A program made the position numbers and the translations under genes. Below the pieces are notes generated by a model. It was not told the DNA's origin and searched no databases. It was given only the letters and a program-made list of their open reading frames with translations. Below, piece by piece: positions 17,130 through 26,454 of a stretch of 42,283 nt of DNA. Positions within the stretch are counted from its first letter, which is position 1. The number at the start of each line of letters is the position of its first letter. Source of the stretch: Leptotrichia trevisanii DSM 22070 (GTDB taxonomy: Bacteria; Fusobacteriota; Fusobacteriia; Fusobacteriales; Leptotrichiaceae); NCBI RefSeq assembly GCF_000482505.1, contig NZ_KI519447.1, positions 1-42,283 on the forward strand. The letters run 5' to 3'.

Positions 17130-18119
17130 CTACTCTTCTTCAGGATAGATCATTCCCCATTCCTTACGTAATTTTGTCATAATATCCATAACATCTATCG
17201 TATATTCCAGTTTCATTTTGTTAATTCCTGTTTTTACAGACTCTTCCATGTTCTGAAGTTCATACTGAAGTGCATTTGATGTCATCCCTGCTGTAATTTC
17301 CTCAACTTCACCAGTTTCAGTATAAATTATTTTAGCCTTATCAGCTCTTGGATATTCGGTAATTTCAATATATGCTTTCTCACATGCAATTACAACTCTT
17401 TTTGGCTGTTTTGAATGAAGTGTAAGTGCTATCGTTGACATCTGCTGTTCCTTATTCATCATAATTATACCTACCTGTTCATCCACTCCTGTTGGTGCAT
17501 ATTTCACCTGTGAAAGCACATTATCAGGTTTTGAAGTCATAAACAGCCTTGTAAGGAAATGGCATAAACTCCTATATCAAGCAATGCTCCTCCTGCTAGA
17601 TTTCTGTTGAAAAATCTATTATTCATGTCATATTCCTTATAACTTCCAAAATTAACCTGTATCATTTTAACATCCCCAAGTTTATCTGAGTTTACAATTT
17701 CTGAAAGTACAGTATAAAGTGGCATATTGAAAATTGTCATTGCTTCTCCGAGAATAAGATTTTTTTTCCTTTGCAATTTTTACTGCTTCTTCAAGTTCTT
17801 TACTATTTAATGTAATTGATTTTTCACATAGTACGTGCTTCCCATTTTTAAGTGCTTCAATCATAAATTTTATATGTGTGTTATGAGGAGTTGTAATGTA
17901 GATTATATCAGTTTCTTTGTCTGTAAACATATCTTCTATTTTGTCATAAACTTTTTGAACTCCATATTTTTTGGCGAATTCCACAGCCTTTCCATGTGTT
18001 CTGTTTGCTACTGCATAAAGTTTCTTCCCCATTTTTTCAAGTGCCTGTGCCATCTCATTTGCAATTACGCCAGTTCCCAGCACAGCCCATTTTAATTCTT
18101 TTTCTATCTTTTCTCCCAT
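17130..18119 (-). pseudogene. Gfo/Idh/MocA-family oxidoreductase with two frameshifts
   Basis: Three overlapping frames together give a full-length (~330 residue) NAD(P)-dependent sugar dehydrogenase-like protein. The N-terminal Rossmann fold has AVLGTGVIA and YITTPHNTHI, then GKHVLCEK with the conserved EK pair, then a C-terminal domain (GGALLDIGVYA, then TSKPDN onward). One extra A in an eight-A run (around 17761-17768) shifts the frame after KIAKEK. A missing base near 17555 shifts it again after GVYAIS. The start is the ATG at 18119 with GAGGAGG six bases upstream. Both lesions are single-base, one of them in a homopolymer, so sequencing error is a real alternative to decay. The substrate is unknown. 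Confidence 0.8.
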
Positions 18120-18256
18120 AGTTAGCCTCCTCATTCAAATTTATTATTTCACCTCAATTATATCATGTATTTGTACATTTCCTACTTCTACTTTGTTTTT
18201 TACAAGCTGATTGTAATATTTTCTATTTGACATTCAATATAATTTATCACTTTTGA

Positions 18257-18274
18257 AACGAAAAGCCTTTCGTT
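18257..18274. repeat. Copy 2 of the 18-bp palindrome
   Basis: AACGAAAA-GC-CTTTCGTT, symmetric in seven of eight arm positions. The next 30 bases (CCATTTTACGTTTCATTTT and on) also match those after copy 3. It lies about 138 bases upstream of the Gfo/Idh/MocA start and downstream of the AlbA_2 gene. Confidence 0.65.
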
Positions 18275-18316
18275 CCATTTTACGTTTCATTTTGAAATGA
18301 AAAAAATAATTTTGGT

Positions 18317-19588
18317 TTATTTTTTCAACTGATATTTTACTGAACGTCCTTTTCCTACCTGCTCAACAATGCTTTTCTCAATTAAACCATTTATCGATCT
18401 TATGACTTTTGATTTGTTATATCCACTTAATTCTTCGATTTCTTTCCTACTTAATTTTTCATACTTTTTAAGAATTTCAAAGACTTTTACTTCTCCATTA
18501 ACTAAATTACTTAGAACTGTTTCAATTATCGGCAAAGTTATCCTTATACTATTTTCATATATCTCAAAAGACGGTTTTACAGAATTTTCCCTGTATTCAT
18601 ATTTTATTCTTTTTATTCCTGTTCCAAATTTTTCTATTATTCCTAGTCTATAAAAAATATTTGCTATTATGGGATTTCTTAAAACTGAAACATATCCTCT
18701 CATATATTCATCTTCAGACATTCCTGAAGGTAAACTTCCTGGCGATATAATCTCAATTTTATCATTTGACATTACTATTTTTATATTTGCATTTATATCC
18801 CATAATCTATGGACTATTGCATTTGCAACAGATTCCCTGAAAGCTTCTTTTGAAATTTTTTCTTTTTTTATACGTTCAGCTCCTACTATTTCTTCATACT
18901 CATAATATCTTTCAAATGTGCTGATTGCTTCAAAATATTGTTCAAGTATGGATTTTCTTTCAATGTTTTCCCTAAATAGTATTTTATTTATATTTTCACC
19001 TAAAACCACTATATCAATTCCAGAAAATTTTCTATTATTATTATCCGCAAAAAGTTCAGCAGCTATATTAAATTTTCTATTTTTATACAAATTCAGAGTT
19101 TTTAATATGTCTAAATTTAATTCTTTTATCCCTACTATTTCCTTCATTTTTTTTTCTAAAAATGTAAATTCTAATTTTTCATTTTCTACTTCAATTGCTT
19201 CATAATCTAAATTACTTCCTTGTAATATCAATCTGTTCAATTCAACTGTGTCTACTTCAATTGTCGATGTGTCATTTCTTTTGTAGACTTTGCCATTGTA
19301 ATAATATGGTGGAAAATCTCCTTTTTTCACATTTAAAACTATACAACTTTTTCCATCTATTTTTTCAACATCCAATGTATATTCTGGCTTAGGTTTTATA
19401 CTGTCATTAATGGTATTTTCTATATTAAGTTTATTTTCCATTATCTTTTCTATTCCTATAACTTCTCCATTATCATTTATTCCAAAAATTATTTTCCCAC
19501 TTTCATAATTAAAATAAGCAGAAACTGTTTTCAAATAACTTTTTGTTATTTTTTTCTTAAACTCTATCTTTTTACTTTCTTTTCTCAT
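18317..19588 (-). CDS. AlbA_2 domain / ATPase-like transcriptional regulator (COG2865 type)
   Basis: A 423-residue cytosolic protein. Residues 1-120 form an AlbA_2 (Schlafen-like) domain with the ESGKIIFGINDNGEV and KRNDTSTIEV segments. Residues about 240-360 form a GHKL-type ATP-binding region typical of this family (ANAIVHRLWD, ISPGSLPSG, RNPIIA and FGTGIKRI). Residues about 375-420 are a winged helix. Members are putative regulators, often found with mobile elements or defence genes; no precise role is established. GGAGGG precedes the ATG by five bases. It is intact, unlike its shortened paralogue at 4546-5118. The palindrome at 19684-19701 overlaps its promoter, so autoregulation is plausible. 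Confidence 0.85.
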   Translation of the reverse strand: MRKESKKIEFKKKITKSYLKTVSAYFNYESGKIIFGINDNGEVIGIEKIMENKLNIENTINDSIKPKPEYTLDVEKIDGKSCIVLNVKKGDFPPYYYNGKVYKRNDTSTIEVDTVELNRLILQGSNLDYEAIEVENEKLEFTFLEKKMKEIVGIKELNLDILKTLNLYKNRKFNIAAELFADNNNRKFSGIDIVVLGENINKILFRENIERKSILEQYFEAISTFERYYEYEEIVGAERIKKEKISKEAFRESVANAIVHRLWDINANIKIVMSNDKIEIISPGSLPSGMSEDEYMRGYVSVLRNPIIANIFYRLGIIEKFGTGIKRIKYEYRENSVKPSFEIYENSIRITLPIIETVLSNLVNGEVKVFEILKKYEKLSRKEIEELSGYNKSKVIRSINGLIEKSIVEQVGKGRSVKYQLKK

Positions 19589-19656
19589 TTGAACCCTCCA
19601 TTCTTTTAAATAAAAAAATATATATAATTCCTTTAAAATAGCCCTTTTATAAATTA

Positions 19657-19685
19657 ATTATACTTCATTTTTATCATTTTTGCAA
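19657..19685 (-). promoter_or_regulatory. Promoter of the AlbA_2 regulator
   Basis: On the minus strand, TTGCAA (19685-19680), exactly 17 bases, and TATAAT (19662-19657). The -35 box overlaps the end of the palindrome at 19684-19701, so a protein bound there would touch RNA polymerase. Confidence 0.7.
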
Positions 19686-19701
19686 CGAAAAGGTTTTCGT
19701 T
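19684..19701. repeat. Copy 3 of the 18-bp palindrome, perfect
   Basis: AACGAAAA-GG-TTTTCGTT, with perfect 8-base arms. It is followed by CCATTTTGCGTTTCATTTT and another GCAACGAAAA half-site ending near 19731, making a cluster of related half-sites of about 50 bases. It overlaps the -35 box of the AlbA_2 gene. Confidence 0.7.
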
Positions 19702-19768
19702 CCATTTTGCGTTTCATTTTGCAACGAAAAATAGTTTTCTGAATTATTAAAACAATTGTAATTGTAAC

Positions 19769-19796
19769 AAAAAATACGCCTAATTTCTGACGTATT
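19769..19796 (-). terminator. Terminator of the AraC regulator gene
   Basis: On the minus strand, AATACGTC (19796-19789) pairs with GGCGTATT (19780-19773), one G-U, and a short T run follows. It is the counterpart of the terminator after the decayed AraC copy. Confidence 0.65.
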
Positions 19797-19803
19797 TCAA
19801 TTT

Positions 19804-20781
19804 TTATTTTTTCTCTTTCTGATACTGCGATACTGTTTTCCCTGTCCATTTTTTAAATGCCCGATAAAAGGAAGAAGTTTCAGTATATCCTACTAGATAG
19901 GCTATTTCATCTATTGAAAGTTCCTTTGCTTCCAAATAGTTGAAGGTCATTATTTTTTGAATATCTTTTACCATCTGATTGAAACTGGTATTTTCTGCTG
20001 CCAGATTTCTTTGAAGAGTCCTTCCACTTATCCCAAACTCTTCTGCTACATTTTCAAGTCCAAACTGTCCACTCGGAATAAGCTGAAAAAGTTTTTTCTG
20101 AACTCTGCTTGCAAAAGTTTCAAATGTCTCACTTTCCATTTCTGCCAGTTTCTGTTTCAATTGCGGTTCCAAATATTCCATCATTATATTATTTGCTGTC
20201 AAAAATGGCTTTTTCAAATCTTTCATGCTGAAAATGACTTCATTTTGCTTTGCTTTATTTATCGTAGCATTTATCTCTTTTGTCAATAATTCACCATACT
20301 CAAAAGGACTTGTAACACTTACTGGAGATATTTCCTTACCAATTCCTTTATTCAATAAATTTATCAACATAAGTTGTTCATTCAAAACTGCAAAACGTGG
20401 TAATTCCTTTTCCCTTTGTTCAAAAAAATACTGCACTTGAACAATTTCTTCAAACTCTTTAATTTCCAAAAAAACAGGCCCTATTAATTTCTTGTATTTT
20501 GCCAATCTTTTTAAGCCTTCAAGTCCATTTTTTGAAGAAAGTGCTGCAAAAAATGATGGAATAAACACATTCAAGTTATCAATATTGCTAATTGCTGAAA
20601 TTTGCTCATCAGTAATAACTTCATCAATTTTTTTCAAAAATAAATAATATTCCTCAGTAGAAAGCTGAATTTCTTCTTTCCATAAAATATTTGGTATTCC
20701 CGCTTGTTCAAGAATATTTTCAATTGATAATCCAATACTCTTCAAAAAATCCTGAAACTGCTTTGGCATAGTTATTTTCAT
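19804..20781 (-). CDS. AraC-family transcriptional regulator
   Basis: A 325-residue regulator. The N-terminal ~190 residues form an effector-like domain of the Arabinose_bd type (PF12625-like, with segments such as LSTEEYYLFLKK and SPFEYG). The C-terminal ~85 residues hold two AraC helix-turn-helix motifs (VAEEFGISGRTLQRNL, then IDEIAYLVGYTETSSFYRAFKKW). GGAG lies five bases before the ATG. It follows the SDR and YbaK genes on the same strand, in a probable operon read from the promoter at 22453-22481. It is the intact parent of the remnant at 15157-15580. The effector is unknown; the linked SDR may be a target or part of the response. Confidence 0.88.
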   Translation of the reverse strand: MKITMPKQFQDFLKSIGLSIENILEQAGIPNILWKEEIQLSTEEYYLFLKKIDEVITDEQISAISNIDNLNVFIPSFFAALSSKNGLEGLKRLAKYKKLIGPVFLEIKEFEEIVQVQYFFEQREKELPRFAVLNEQLMLINLLNKGIGKEISPVSVTSPFEYGELLTKEINATINKAKQNEVIFSMKDLKKPFLTANNIMMEYLEPQLKQKLAEMESETFETFASRVQKKLFQLIPSGQFGLENVAEEFGISGRTLQRNLAAENTSFNQMVKDIQKIMTFNYLEAKELSIDEIAYLVGYTETSSFYRAFKKWTGKTVSQYQKEKK

Positions 20782-20892
20782 ATTTTCTCCATTTTTCCAA
20801 AGTTTTTTTATCTCAAATTTTCCATTTTCCCAAAATTAATTTCTTCTTATATAAGTTTCTCAGAAAAATTCAATTTTCAATTATTTTTTTAC

Positions 20893-21711
20893 CTATTTCG
20901 AAGCACTTTTCATAATTTTGTCAAAAACTCTTGCTGGAAGAATAGTATGTAAAAATACAAGAGGTTTTGCCATAAAGCCTATTAAATATCTTGCTTTAGG
21001 ACGATTACTGTTTACTGCTTTTGAAATTGCTTTTGTAATAACAATTGGGTTAGAAAGCATATTTCCCGAATATTGCTTTTTCATTCCTTCCGCTGTCTTC
21101 AATGCTTCTTTTTCATATGCTCCACCTTTTGCAGAATTTGCCAGTTTATCTGCAGCAATAATTCCCCAGTCAGTTTTTATTCCACCTGGCTCAATAAGCG
21201 AAACATCTATTCCAAAATCAGTCACTTCCATACGCAACGCATCACTGAATGCCTCAAGTGCATATTTAGTCGCATGGTACCACCCACCAAAATAACTTGT
21301 CAATCTTCCTCCCATCGAAGAAATATTTATAATTCTACCTGGTTTTTGCTTTCTCATATGCGGAAGCACTAATTGAACCAATCTCGCCAATCCAAATAAA
21401 TTAACCTCAAACTGCATTTTTGCTTCACTTATTTCAACATCTTCTATCGCACCATAAGAACCATATCCCGCATTATTTATCAAAACATCTATACGACCTT
21501 CATTTCCAATTATTGTATCAATTGCACTTTTAATACTTTCCTCATCAGTCACATCTAAATGTATAGGTTTAACTCAAAACTGTTTTAAAGTCTCCATTTT
21601 CTCAGTTCTTCTAGCTGCACCATAAACCACATGCCCCTCTTTTGTCAAACTTTCCGCTGTTTGATATCCAATTCCACTGCTTGCTCCTGTCAATAAAATT
21701 ACTTTTTTCAT
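20893..21711 (-). pseudogene. Short-chain dehydrogenase with an internal TGA
   Basis: The frame from the ATG at 21711 encodes a 272-residue classical SDR. It has the TGASSGIG cofactor loop, GAARRTEKM, NNAGYG, the catalytic Ser in ISSMGG and the YHATK motif (YxxxK), then PGGIKTDWG. Codon 46 is TGA (21574-21576 region, between LKQF and VKP), where the sister fragment at 15581-15762 has glycine. The remaining 3' frame (from 21552) lacks the cofactor loop. GAGAGGA precedes the ATG. The lesion is one base from a sense codon, so it could be a recent mutation or a sequence error; apart from it the gene looks functional. Confidence 0.82.
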
Positions 21712-21915
21712 ATTTTTAATTTTCCTCTCTTTTCCTTATCATTTTTAAATTTTTATTTTCATTTTTGTTTTCCACATAAATTAGTTTATCAAAGATTAAA
21801 ATCATTTTCAATGATAAAAAGCGACATTCGGTTAGCAATTTATGACAATTTTTGTTTTTGTATTCTTCCTTTTAAGTAATTTTTCTTTTGTAATTATTAA
21901 AAACTAACTCAAAAA

Positions 21916-22416
21916 TTATATTTCTTCCATCGTCAAATCCACAACATTCCCTTTCACCACTTCAACCAGTTTTTCTGTTTCCACTTCCATCTGTAATCCT
22001 CGTCTACCAGCTGAAACCATTATTTTATCAAATTTTTCAACTTTCTTGTCAAAAAAAGTCTCAAACAACTTTTTCATTCCCACAGGAGAACATCCTCCAC
22101 GAATATATCCTGTTTCCTTCTCCAATTCTGATAATGGCAATAAATCAATATTTTTCTCTCCACAAGCCTTCGCCACTTTCTTTAAATCAAGATGAGCCTC
22201 TCCATGAATCACACAAACATACAAATTCTTACTTTTTCCCTTTAACACAATTGTCTTAAAAACTCTCTCCGCCAATTCAGGTAATTTTTCCGCAACACCA
22301 AGCCCTCCGCTTTTATCCTCACTCCACTCATAAGTATGAATAATATATGGAATCTTCTGTTTATCTAGCTGTCTTAAAGCATTTGTCTTTACAATTTTTT
22401 CTTTTTTATGTTTCAT
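21916..22416 (-). CDS. ybaK: YbaK/EbsC-family Cys-tRNA(Pro) deacylase
   Basis: A 166-residue editing-domain protein that hydrolyses cysteine mischarged on tRNA-Pro (YbaK type). Landmarks are the conserved lysine in RVFKTIVLKGK, the VCVIHGEAHLDLKKVAKA stretch and the glycine-rich ETGYIRGGCSPVGMKK loop, all family hallmarks. Length is typical. It is the first gene after a strong promoter and is followed by the SDR and AraC genes, which have no obvious link to tRNA editing. The start is the ATG at 22416; the ribosome site (GGGGGTA) lies a few bases before it. Its decayed duplicate is at 15797-16218. Confidence 0.92.
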   Translation of the reverse strand: MKHKKEKIVKTNALRQLDKQKIPYIIHTYEWSEDKSGGLGVAEKLPELAERVFKTIVLKGKSKNLYVCVIHGEAHLDLKKVAKACGEKNIDLLPLSELEKETGYIRGGCSPVGMKKLFETFFDKKVEKFDKIMVSAGRRGLQMEVETEKLVEVVKGNVVDLTMEEI

Positions 22417-22452
22417 TTTTATACCCCCATAATCGTATTCTTCGTTATTTTC

Positions 22453-22481
22453 AGTATATCAAATTAATATTTTTCAGTCAA
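22453..22481 (-). promoter_or_regulatory. Promoter of the ybaK-SDR-araC group
   Basis: On the minus strand, TTGACT (22481-22476), a 17-base spacer and TATACT (22458-22453). It is one of the best promoter matches in the window. In the decayed copy the same region is cut by the IS256 remnant at about 16259. Confidence 0.78.
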
Positions 22482-22778
22482 TAAAAAAACAAGAAGTTAA
22501 ATTAAATCCCTTATTTCTAAAAACATTTTAATATTAAACTCCATTTAAATAAAGAGGAATAAAATTATAAAAGTCCTTACGTTGGATACTTAATGATTAA
22601 ATTTAATTAAAGGGCATTTTAATAGTTAATAGACAAATATAATAGCATAATCTTGTAAAAAATGAGTTTAATTTTTTGATTTTCATTGTTTAAACAGGAA
22701 ATAGTATAAATTATAAGATTTAAATGATATAATAGAATATATAAATTGCAAAATAATATTAGGAAAAGAGGTAAAATT
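22482..22778. other. Divergent intergenic region upstream of the carbamoyltransferase gene
   Basis: About 300 AT-rich bases between ybaK and the carbamoyltransferase gene. The only signals seen are a possible extended -10 (TGATATAAT, 22725-22733) with a poor -35, and the gene's ribosome site AAGAGGT (22765-22771). I saw no arginine-operator palindrome. Confidence 0.4.
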
Positions 22779-23768
22779 ATGTTGAAGGGACGTTCATTTT
22801 TGAAACTGCTGGACTTTACAACGGAGGAATTGCAATATTTACTGGATTTGGCAAAGAAATTGAAGGAGGATAAAAAAAATAAAACTGAAAAGAAAAAATT
22901 AGTTGGAAAAAATATTGCACTAATTTTTGAAAAAACTTCGACACGGACTAGATGTGCATTTGAGGTGGCGGCTTATGATCAGGGTGCGAATGTTACTTAT
23001 ATTGGGCCTTCTACTTCACAAATGAATAATAAGGAATCTATTGAAGACACTGCAAAGGTTTTGGGAAGATTTTATGACGGGATTGAATATCGGGGATACG
23101 GGCAGAATTTGGTTGAAGCATTGGCAAAGCATTCTCGTGTGCCTGTTTGGAACGGGCTTACGACTGAGTTTCATCCTACACAGGTTTTAGCGGATTTTTT
23201 GACAATTTTAGAAAAAAAGGGAACTTTAAAGGGAATTAAATTTTCATACCTTGGGGATGGAAAAAACAATATGGCAAATTCACTTATGATTGGGGCAGCA
23301 AAATTTGGAATGGATTTTACGATTGTTGCTCCGAAAGAATATTTTCCAGATAAGGAATTGGCTGAAACTGCCTTGAAATTGGCTGAGGAAAATGGAGGGC
23401 GTATTTCATTTACAGATGACAGAATTGCCGGCGTAAAAGATGCGGATGTGATTTATACGGATGTATGGGTGTCAATGGGAGAATCATCCGATGTATGGAA
23501 GGAGAGAATAAACAGGCTTTCATATTATCAGGTAAATAACGAGCTTGTAAAACATGCAAAGGATGATTATTTATTTATGCACTGTCTGCCTGCATTTCAC
23601 GACTTAAATACAAAAGTTGCGAAGGAAATTGAACAGAAGTATGGAATTAAGGAAATGGAAGTTACTGATGAAGTGTTCAGAAGCAAAAATTCCGTGGTGT
23701 TTGATGAGGCTGAAAATAGGATGCATACGATAAAGGCAGTTATGGTGGCAACTCTAGGCGAAAAATAG
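22779..23768 (+). CDS. argF: Ornithine carbamoyltransferase
   Basis: A 329-residue enzyme that converts ornithine and carbamoyl phosphate to citrulline, or the reverse in the arginine deiminase pathway. It shows the carbamoyl-phosphate loop STRTR (54-58), HPTQ (132-135), DVWVSMGE (228-235) and HCLP (268-271), the last typical of ornithine rather than aspartate carbamoyltransferases. The start is the ATG at 22779, where AAGAGGT sits seven bases upstream; an in-frame start further left lacks one. No arcA, arcC or other arg gene is adjacent, so anabolic (argF) versus catabolic (arcB) use cannot be decided here. Confidence 0.92.
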   Translation: MLKGRSFLKLLDFTTEELQYLLDLAKKLKEDKKNKTEKKKLVGKNIALIFEKTSTRTRCAFEVAAYDQGANVTYIGPSTSQMNNKESIEDTAKVLGRFYDGIEYRGYGQNLVEALAKHSRVPVWNGLTTEFHPTQVLADFLTILEKKGTLKGIKFSYLGDGKNNMANSLMIGAAKFGMDFTIVAPKEYFPDKELAETALKLAEENGGRISFTDDRIAGVKDADVIYTDVWVSMGESSDVWKERINRLSYYQVNNELVKHAKDDYLFMHCLPAFHDLNTKVAKEIEQKYGIKEMEVTDEVFRSKNSVVFDEAENRMHTIKAVMVATLGEK

Positions 23769-23871
23769 GAAAAATTGAGAAATTGGAAAAAATTAAGAAT
23801 AATGTATTGAAAATTTAGAAAAAATGTACTAAAATGATATTGAAGATTTAACATTCAGAAAGGAGATATTG

Positions 23872-25110
23872 GTGAAATCAATTATAAAAAAAATATCATT
23901 ATTAGCAATTACAGTTTTAACAGCGGCGTCATTAAATGCTTCCAGTATTATAATGGGAAATAACCGCAATGCAGCAAAAGTTAATAATCAGAAAATAACA
24001 AAAAGCAGGGAACTAAGAGGAGTCTGGGTAGCAAGTGTAAGCAACATCGACTGGCCATCCAAGAAAGGGCTTAGCGTAGAACAGCAAAAAAGAGAATTTT
24101 TGACAATTCTTGACAATGTAAAAAAATGGAATATGAATGCAGTATTTGTACAAATCAAGCCAACAGCAGATGCCTTTTATCCATCAAAATACTCACCCTG
24201 GTCTGAATATTTAACTGGAACACAAGGAGTAAATCCAGGATACGATCCATTAAAGTTCATGGTGGAAGAAGCACACAAAAGAGGAATCGAATTTCACGCA
24301 TGGTTTAATCCATACAGACTTTCAGTATCCAGTTCAAGAGATAAATTATCAAAAGACAACATCGGACGTAAAAAACCTGAATGGACAGTGGCTTACGGAG
24401 GACAATTATACTTAAATCCAGGAATTCCCGAAGTAAATGATTATGTTGTAAACAGTATTGTTGAAGTTGTAAAAAACTATGATGTTGACGGTGTCCATAT
24501 GGATGATTATTTTTACCCATACAAAGTTAAAAATCAGGAATATCCAGATTCTGCACAGTACCAGAAATATGGAAGCAAATTTTCATCAGTTGGTGACTGG
24601 AGAAGGGATAATGTAAACAAATTAGTTGAAAAATTGCATAAATCCATAAAAAAAGAAAATGTAAATGTAGAATTTGGAATAAGTCCATTTGGAGTATGGA
24701 GAAACGCCTCTACTGATCCATCAAGAGGTTCTGCAACAAGAGCGGGAGTCCAAAACTATGATGACTTATATGCAGACATTCTATTATGGATGAATAAAGG
24801 CTGGATAGATTATGTGGCACCACAAATTTACTGGAATCAAGGGCATAAATCCGCTGAGTACAATACCCTTGTAAAATGGTGGAGCAAATATGCAGGACAG
24901 ACACAGACAGACTTATACATTGGACAAGCCGCATACAAGGTTAATGATTGGCAAAATGCAAAAGAATTAATAAATCAGGTAAATTTCAACAGAAATTATC
25001 CAGAAGTAAAAGGAAGCATCTTCTTTAGCTACAAATCATTATTAACAAACCCTAAAAATGCGACAAACAGCTTGGCACAAGGGCCTTATTCCAATAATGG
25101 CAATTTTTAG
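23872..25110 (+). CDS. GHL10-family glycosidase, YngK/DigH-like
   Basis: A 412-residue exported protein with a signal peptide (about residues 1-24), then a GHL10 (DUF187, PF02638) TIM-barrel domain. Visible signatures are RELRGVWVASVSNIDWPS, NAVFVQIKPTADAFYPS, EFHAWFNPYR, the acidic VDGVHMDDYFYPY and WIDYVAPQIYWNQ. Related DigH (YddW) of E. coli cuts peptide-free peptidoglycan strands, so a role in cell-wall turnover is likely. The start is taken as GTG at 23872, six bases after AAAGGAG; a TTG one codon earlier is too close. It appears to end the transcript with the carbamoyltransferase gene at the terminator 25168-25219. Confidence 0.85.
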   Translation: MKSIIKKISLLAITVLTAASLNASSIIMGNNRNAAKVNNQKITKSRELRGVWVASVSNIDWPSKKGLSVEQQKREFLTILDNVKKWNMNAVFVQIKPTADAFYPSKYSPWSEYLTGTQGVNPGYDPLKFMVEEAHKRGIEFHAWFNPYRLSVSSSRDKLSKDNIGRKKPEWTVAYGGQLYLNPGIPEVNDYVVNSIVEVVKNYDVDGVHMDDYFYPYKVKNQEYPDSAQYQKYGSKFSSVGDWRRDNVNKLVEKLHKSIKKENVNVEFGISPFGVWRNASTDPSRGSATRAGVQNYDDLYADILLWMNKGWIDYVAPQIYWNQGHKSAEYNTLVKWWSKYAGQTQTDLYIGQAAYKVNDWQNAKELINQVNFNRNYPEVKGSIFFSYKSLLTNPKNATNSLAQGPYSNNGNF

Positions 25111-25167
25111 TTTCTAAATTTAGAAAAATTTAGAATTTTAAGAGAACTAAAAAAATTAAAAAAATTA

Positions 25168-25219
25168 AAAAAATCAGTATTATTAAAGTTATTATGACTT
25201 AGATAGTGCTGATTTTTTT
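25168..25219 (+). terminator. Terminator after the GHL10 gene
   Basis: A stem of about 14 bp built on AAATCAG (25171-25177) and CTGATTT (25209-25215), with several G-U pairs, followed by a T run. It separates this unit from the ATP synthase operon. Confidence 0.75.
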
Positions 25220-25328
25220 GTAAAAAAAATTAAAATATATAAAAAGTGATATAAATAACTTGCTGTTTTTGTATAAAAATATGCAAAAATTCTTTTAAAT
25301 AAAGACTTTCCCTTGATGTTAATAAAAT

Positions 25329-25357
25329 TTGCAAAATGAATTTAATTGGAGTATAAT
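25329..25357 (+). promoter_or_regulatory. Promoter of the ATP synthase operon
   Basis: TTGCAA (25329-25334), a 17-base spacer and TATAAT (25352-25357), about 60 bases before the atpB start. No other good promoter was seen between the preceding terminator and atpB. Confidence 0.72.
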
Positions 25358-25417
25358 AAGCATATGTAACAAAGAATATTAAATCTTTACTCAAAGTTGG
25401 GAGAAAGGAGGGAGATA

Positions 25418-26314
25418 ATGAAAAATAAAATTTTGAAATCTTTAGGATTTCTATTTCTTATGATGGTTATTGTAAATGTGATTTTATCAATTATTTCGAC
25501 GTTTTTACCAGTGAAATTTGAGTCACCGAGTTCAGTCGTGGAAGCACCACATTATTTTAATTTTGTTCTGGGGAACTTTAAATTTTCACTTAGCCAGACA
25601 GTCCTTGATACGTGGGCAATTATGCTTATAATCATATTTATTGTAAGAGCTGGGACAAAGAATATAAGTGTGGAAAAACCTGGCAAAATGCAAATTGTTA
25701 TGGAAGAATACTATCATTTTATTGAAAATACCTTTTTGACTACTTTTGGAAAACATAAAAAAACTTATATACCATTTTTTGCGGCATTATTTGCATTTAT
25801 AATGTTTTCAAATTTAAGCACTTTCCTATTCCCGTTCATTATGATGGCAGTCAAAGAAAATGGCATTAGAACGGTAAAACCATTTTTTAGAACGCCAACA
25901 GCGGATCCAAATACTACAATTGGGCTATCACTCGTGGTGATTGTCGTCTTCTTGGCAGTTTCTATAAAGCAGCATGGTTTAAAAGGATACATAAAATCAT
26001 TGTTTGAACCAATGTGGTTTATGTTTCCGTTAAACGTCGTAGATATTTTTTCAAAAGTGCTGAACACTTCAATGCGGTTATTTGGGAATATGCTCGCAGG
26101 ACTTGTAATTGTCGGGTTGCTATATAGCCTTGTTGGGCGTGGACTGTTACAGTCAATGACAAATAATATGCTGAAGGGAAGTTTTTCATTTTCAGTCGGA
26201 TGGCCGATGATTATACAGCTTTATCTGGATTTATTCATTGGAATAGTACAGGCGTTCGTATTTACAATACTATCATCAGTTTATATCGGTGAAGCGTTAG
26301 GCGAAGAAGAATAA
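25418..26314 (+). CDS. atpB: F1Fo-ATP synthase subunit a
   Basis: A 298-residue membrane protein that forms the ion half-channels next to the c ring. It has about six hydrophobic helices; the essential arginine is Arg220 in SMRLFGNMLAG, equivalent to R210 of E. coli. The start is the ATG at 25418, a few bases after AAAGGAGGGAG. It is the first gene of the operon; atpI, which often precedes it, is absent. A 140-base gap separates it from atpE. Confidence 0.95.
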   Translation: MKNKILKSLGFLFLMMVIVNVILSIISTFLPVKFESPSSVVEAPHYFNFVLGNFKFSLSQTVLDTWAIMLIIIFIVRAGTKNISVEKPGKMQIVMEEYYHFIENTFLTTFGKHKKTYIPFFAALFAFIMFSNLSTFLFPFIMMAVKENGIRTVKPFFRTPTADPNTTIGLSLVVIVVFLAVSIKQHGLKGYIKSLFEPMWFMFPLNVVDIFSKVLNTSMRLFGNMLAGLVIVGLLYSLVGRGLLQSMTNNMLKGSFSFSVGWPMIIQLYLDLFIGIVQAFVFTILSSVYIGEALGEEE

Positions 26315-26454
26315 AAAATAAACTTGTAGTTCTTTTATATGTTCAAAGTCATTAAAATTAATGGATTTTGCATAAATAAGAGAATTATAAAAAATATAAT
26401 TTTTAAAACAAAAAAACAAAAATAAATTTAATAAAAATTAGGAGGATTAAAAGA

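Noticed and set aside
19658-19849. 63-codon minus-strand ORF between AlbA_2 and AraC genes
   Set aside because: It runs through the AraC terminator, the palindrome cluster and a promoter, and has no family likeness.
20893-21711. TGA in the SDR read as a recoded amino acid
   Set aside because: Other genes here use TGA as a normal stop (for example the EIIA and regulator ends), and the codon is one base from glycine, which the sister copy has.
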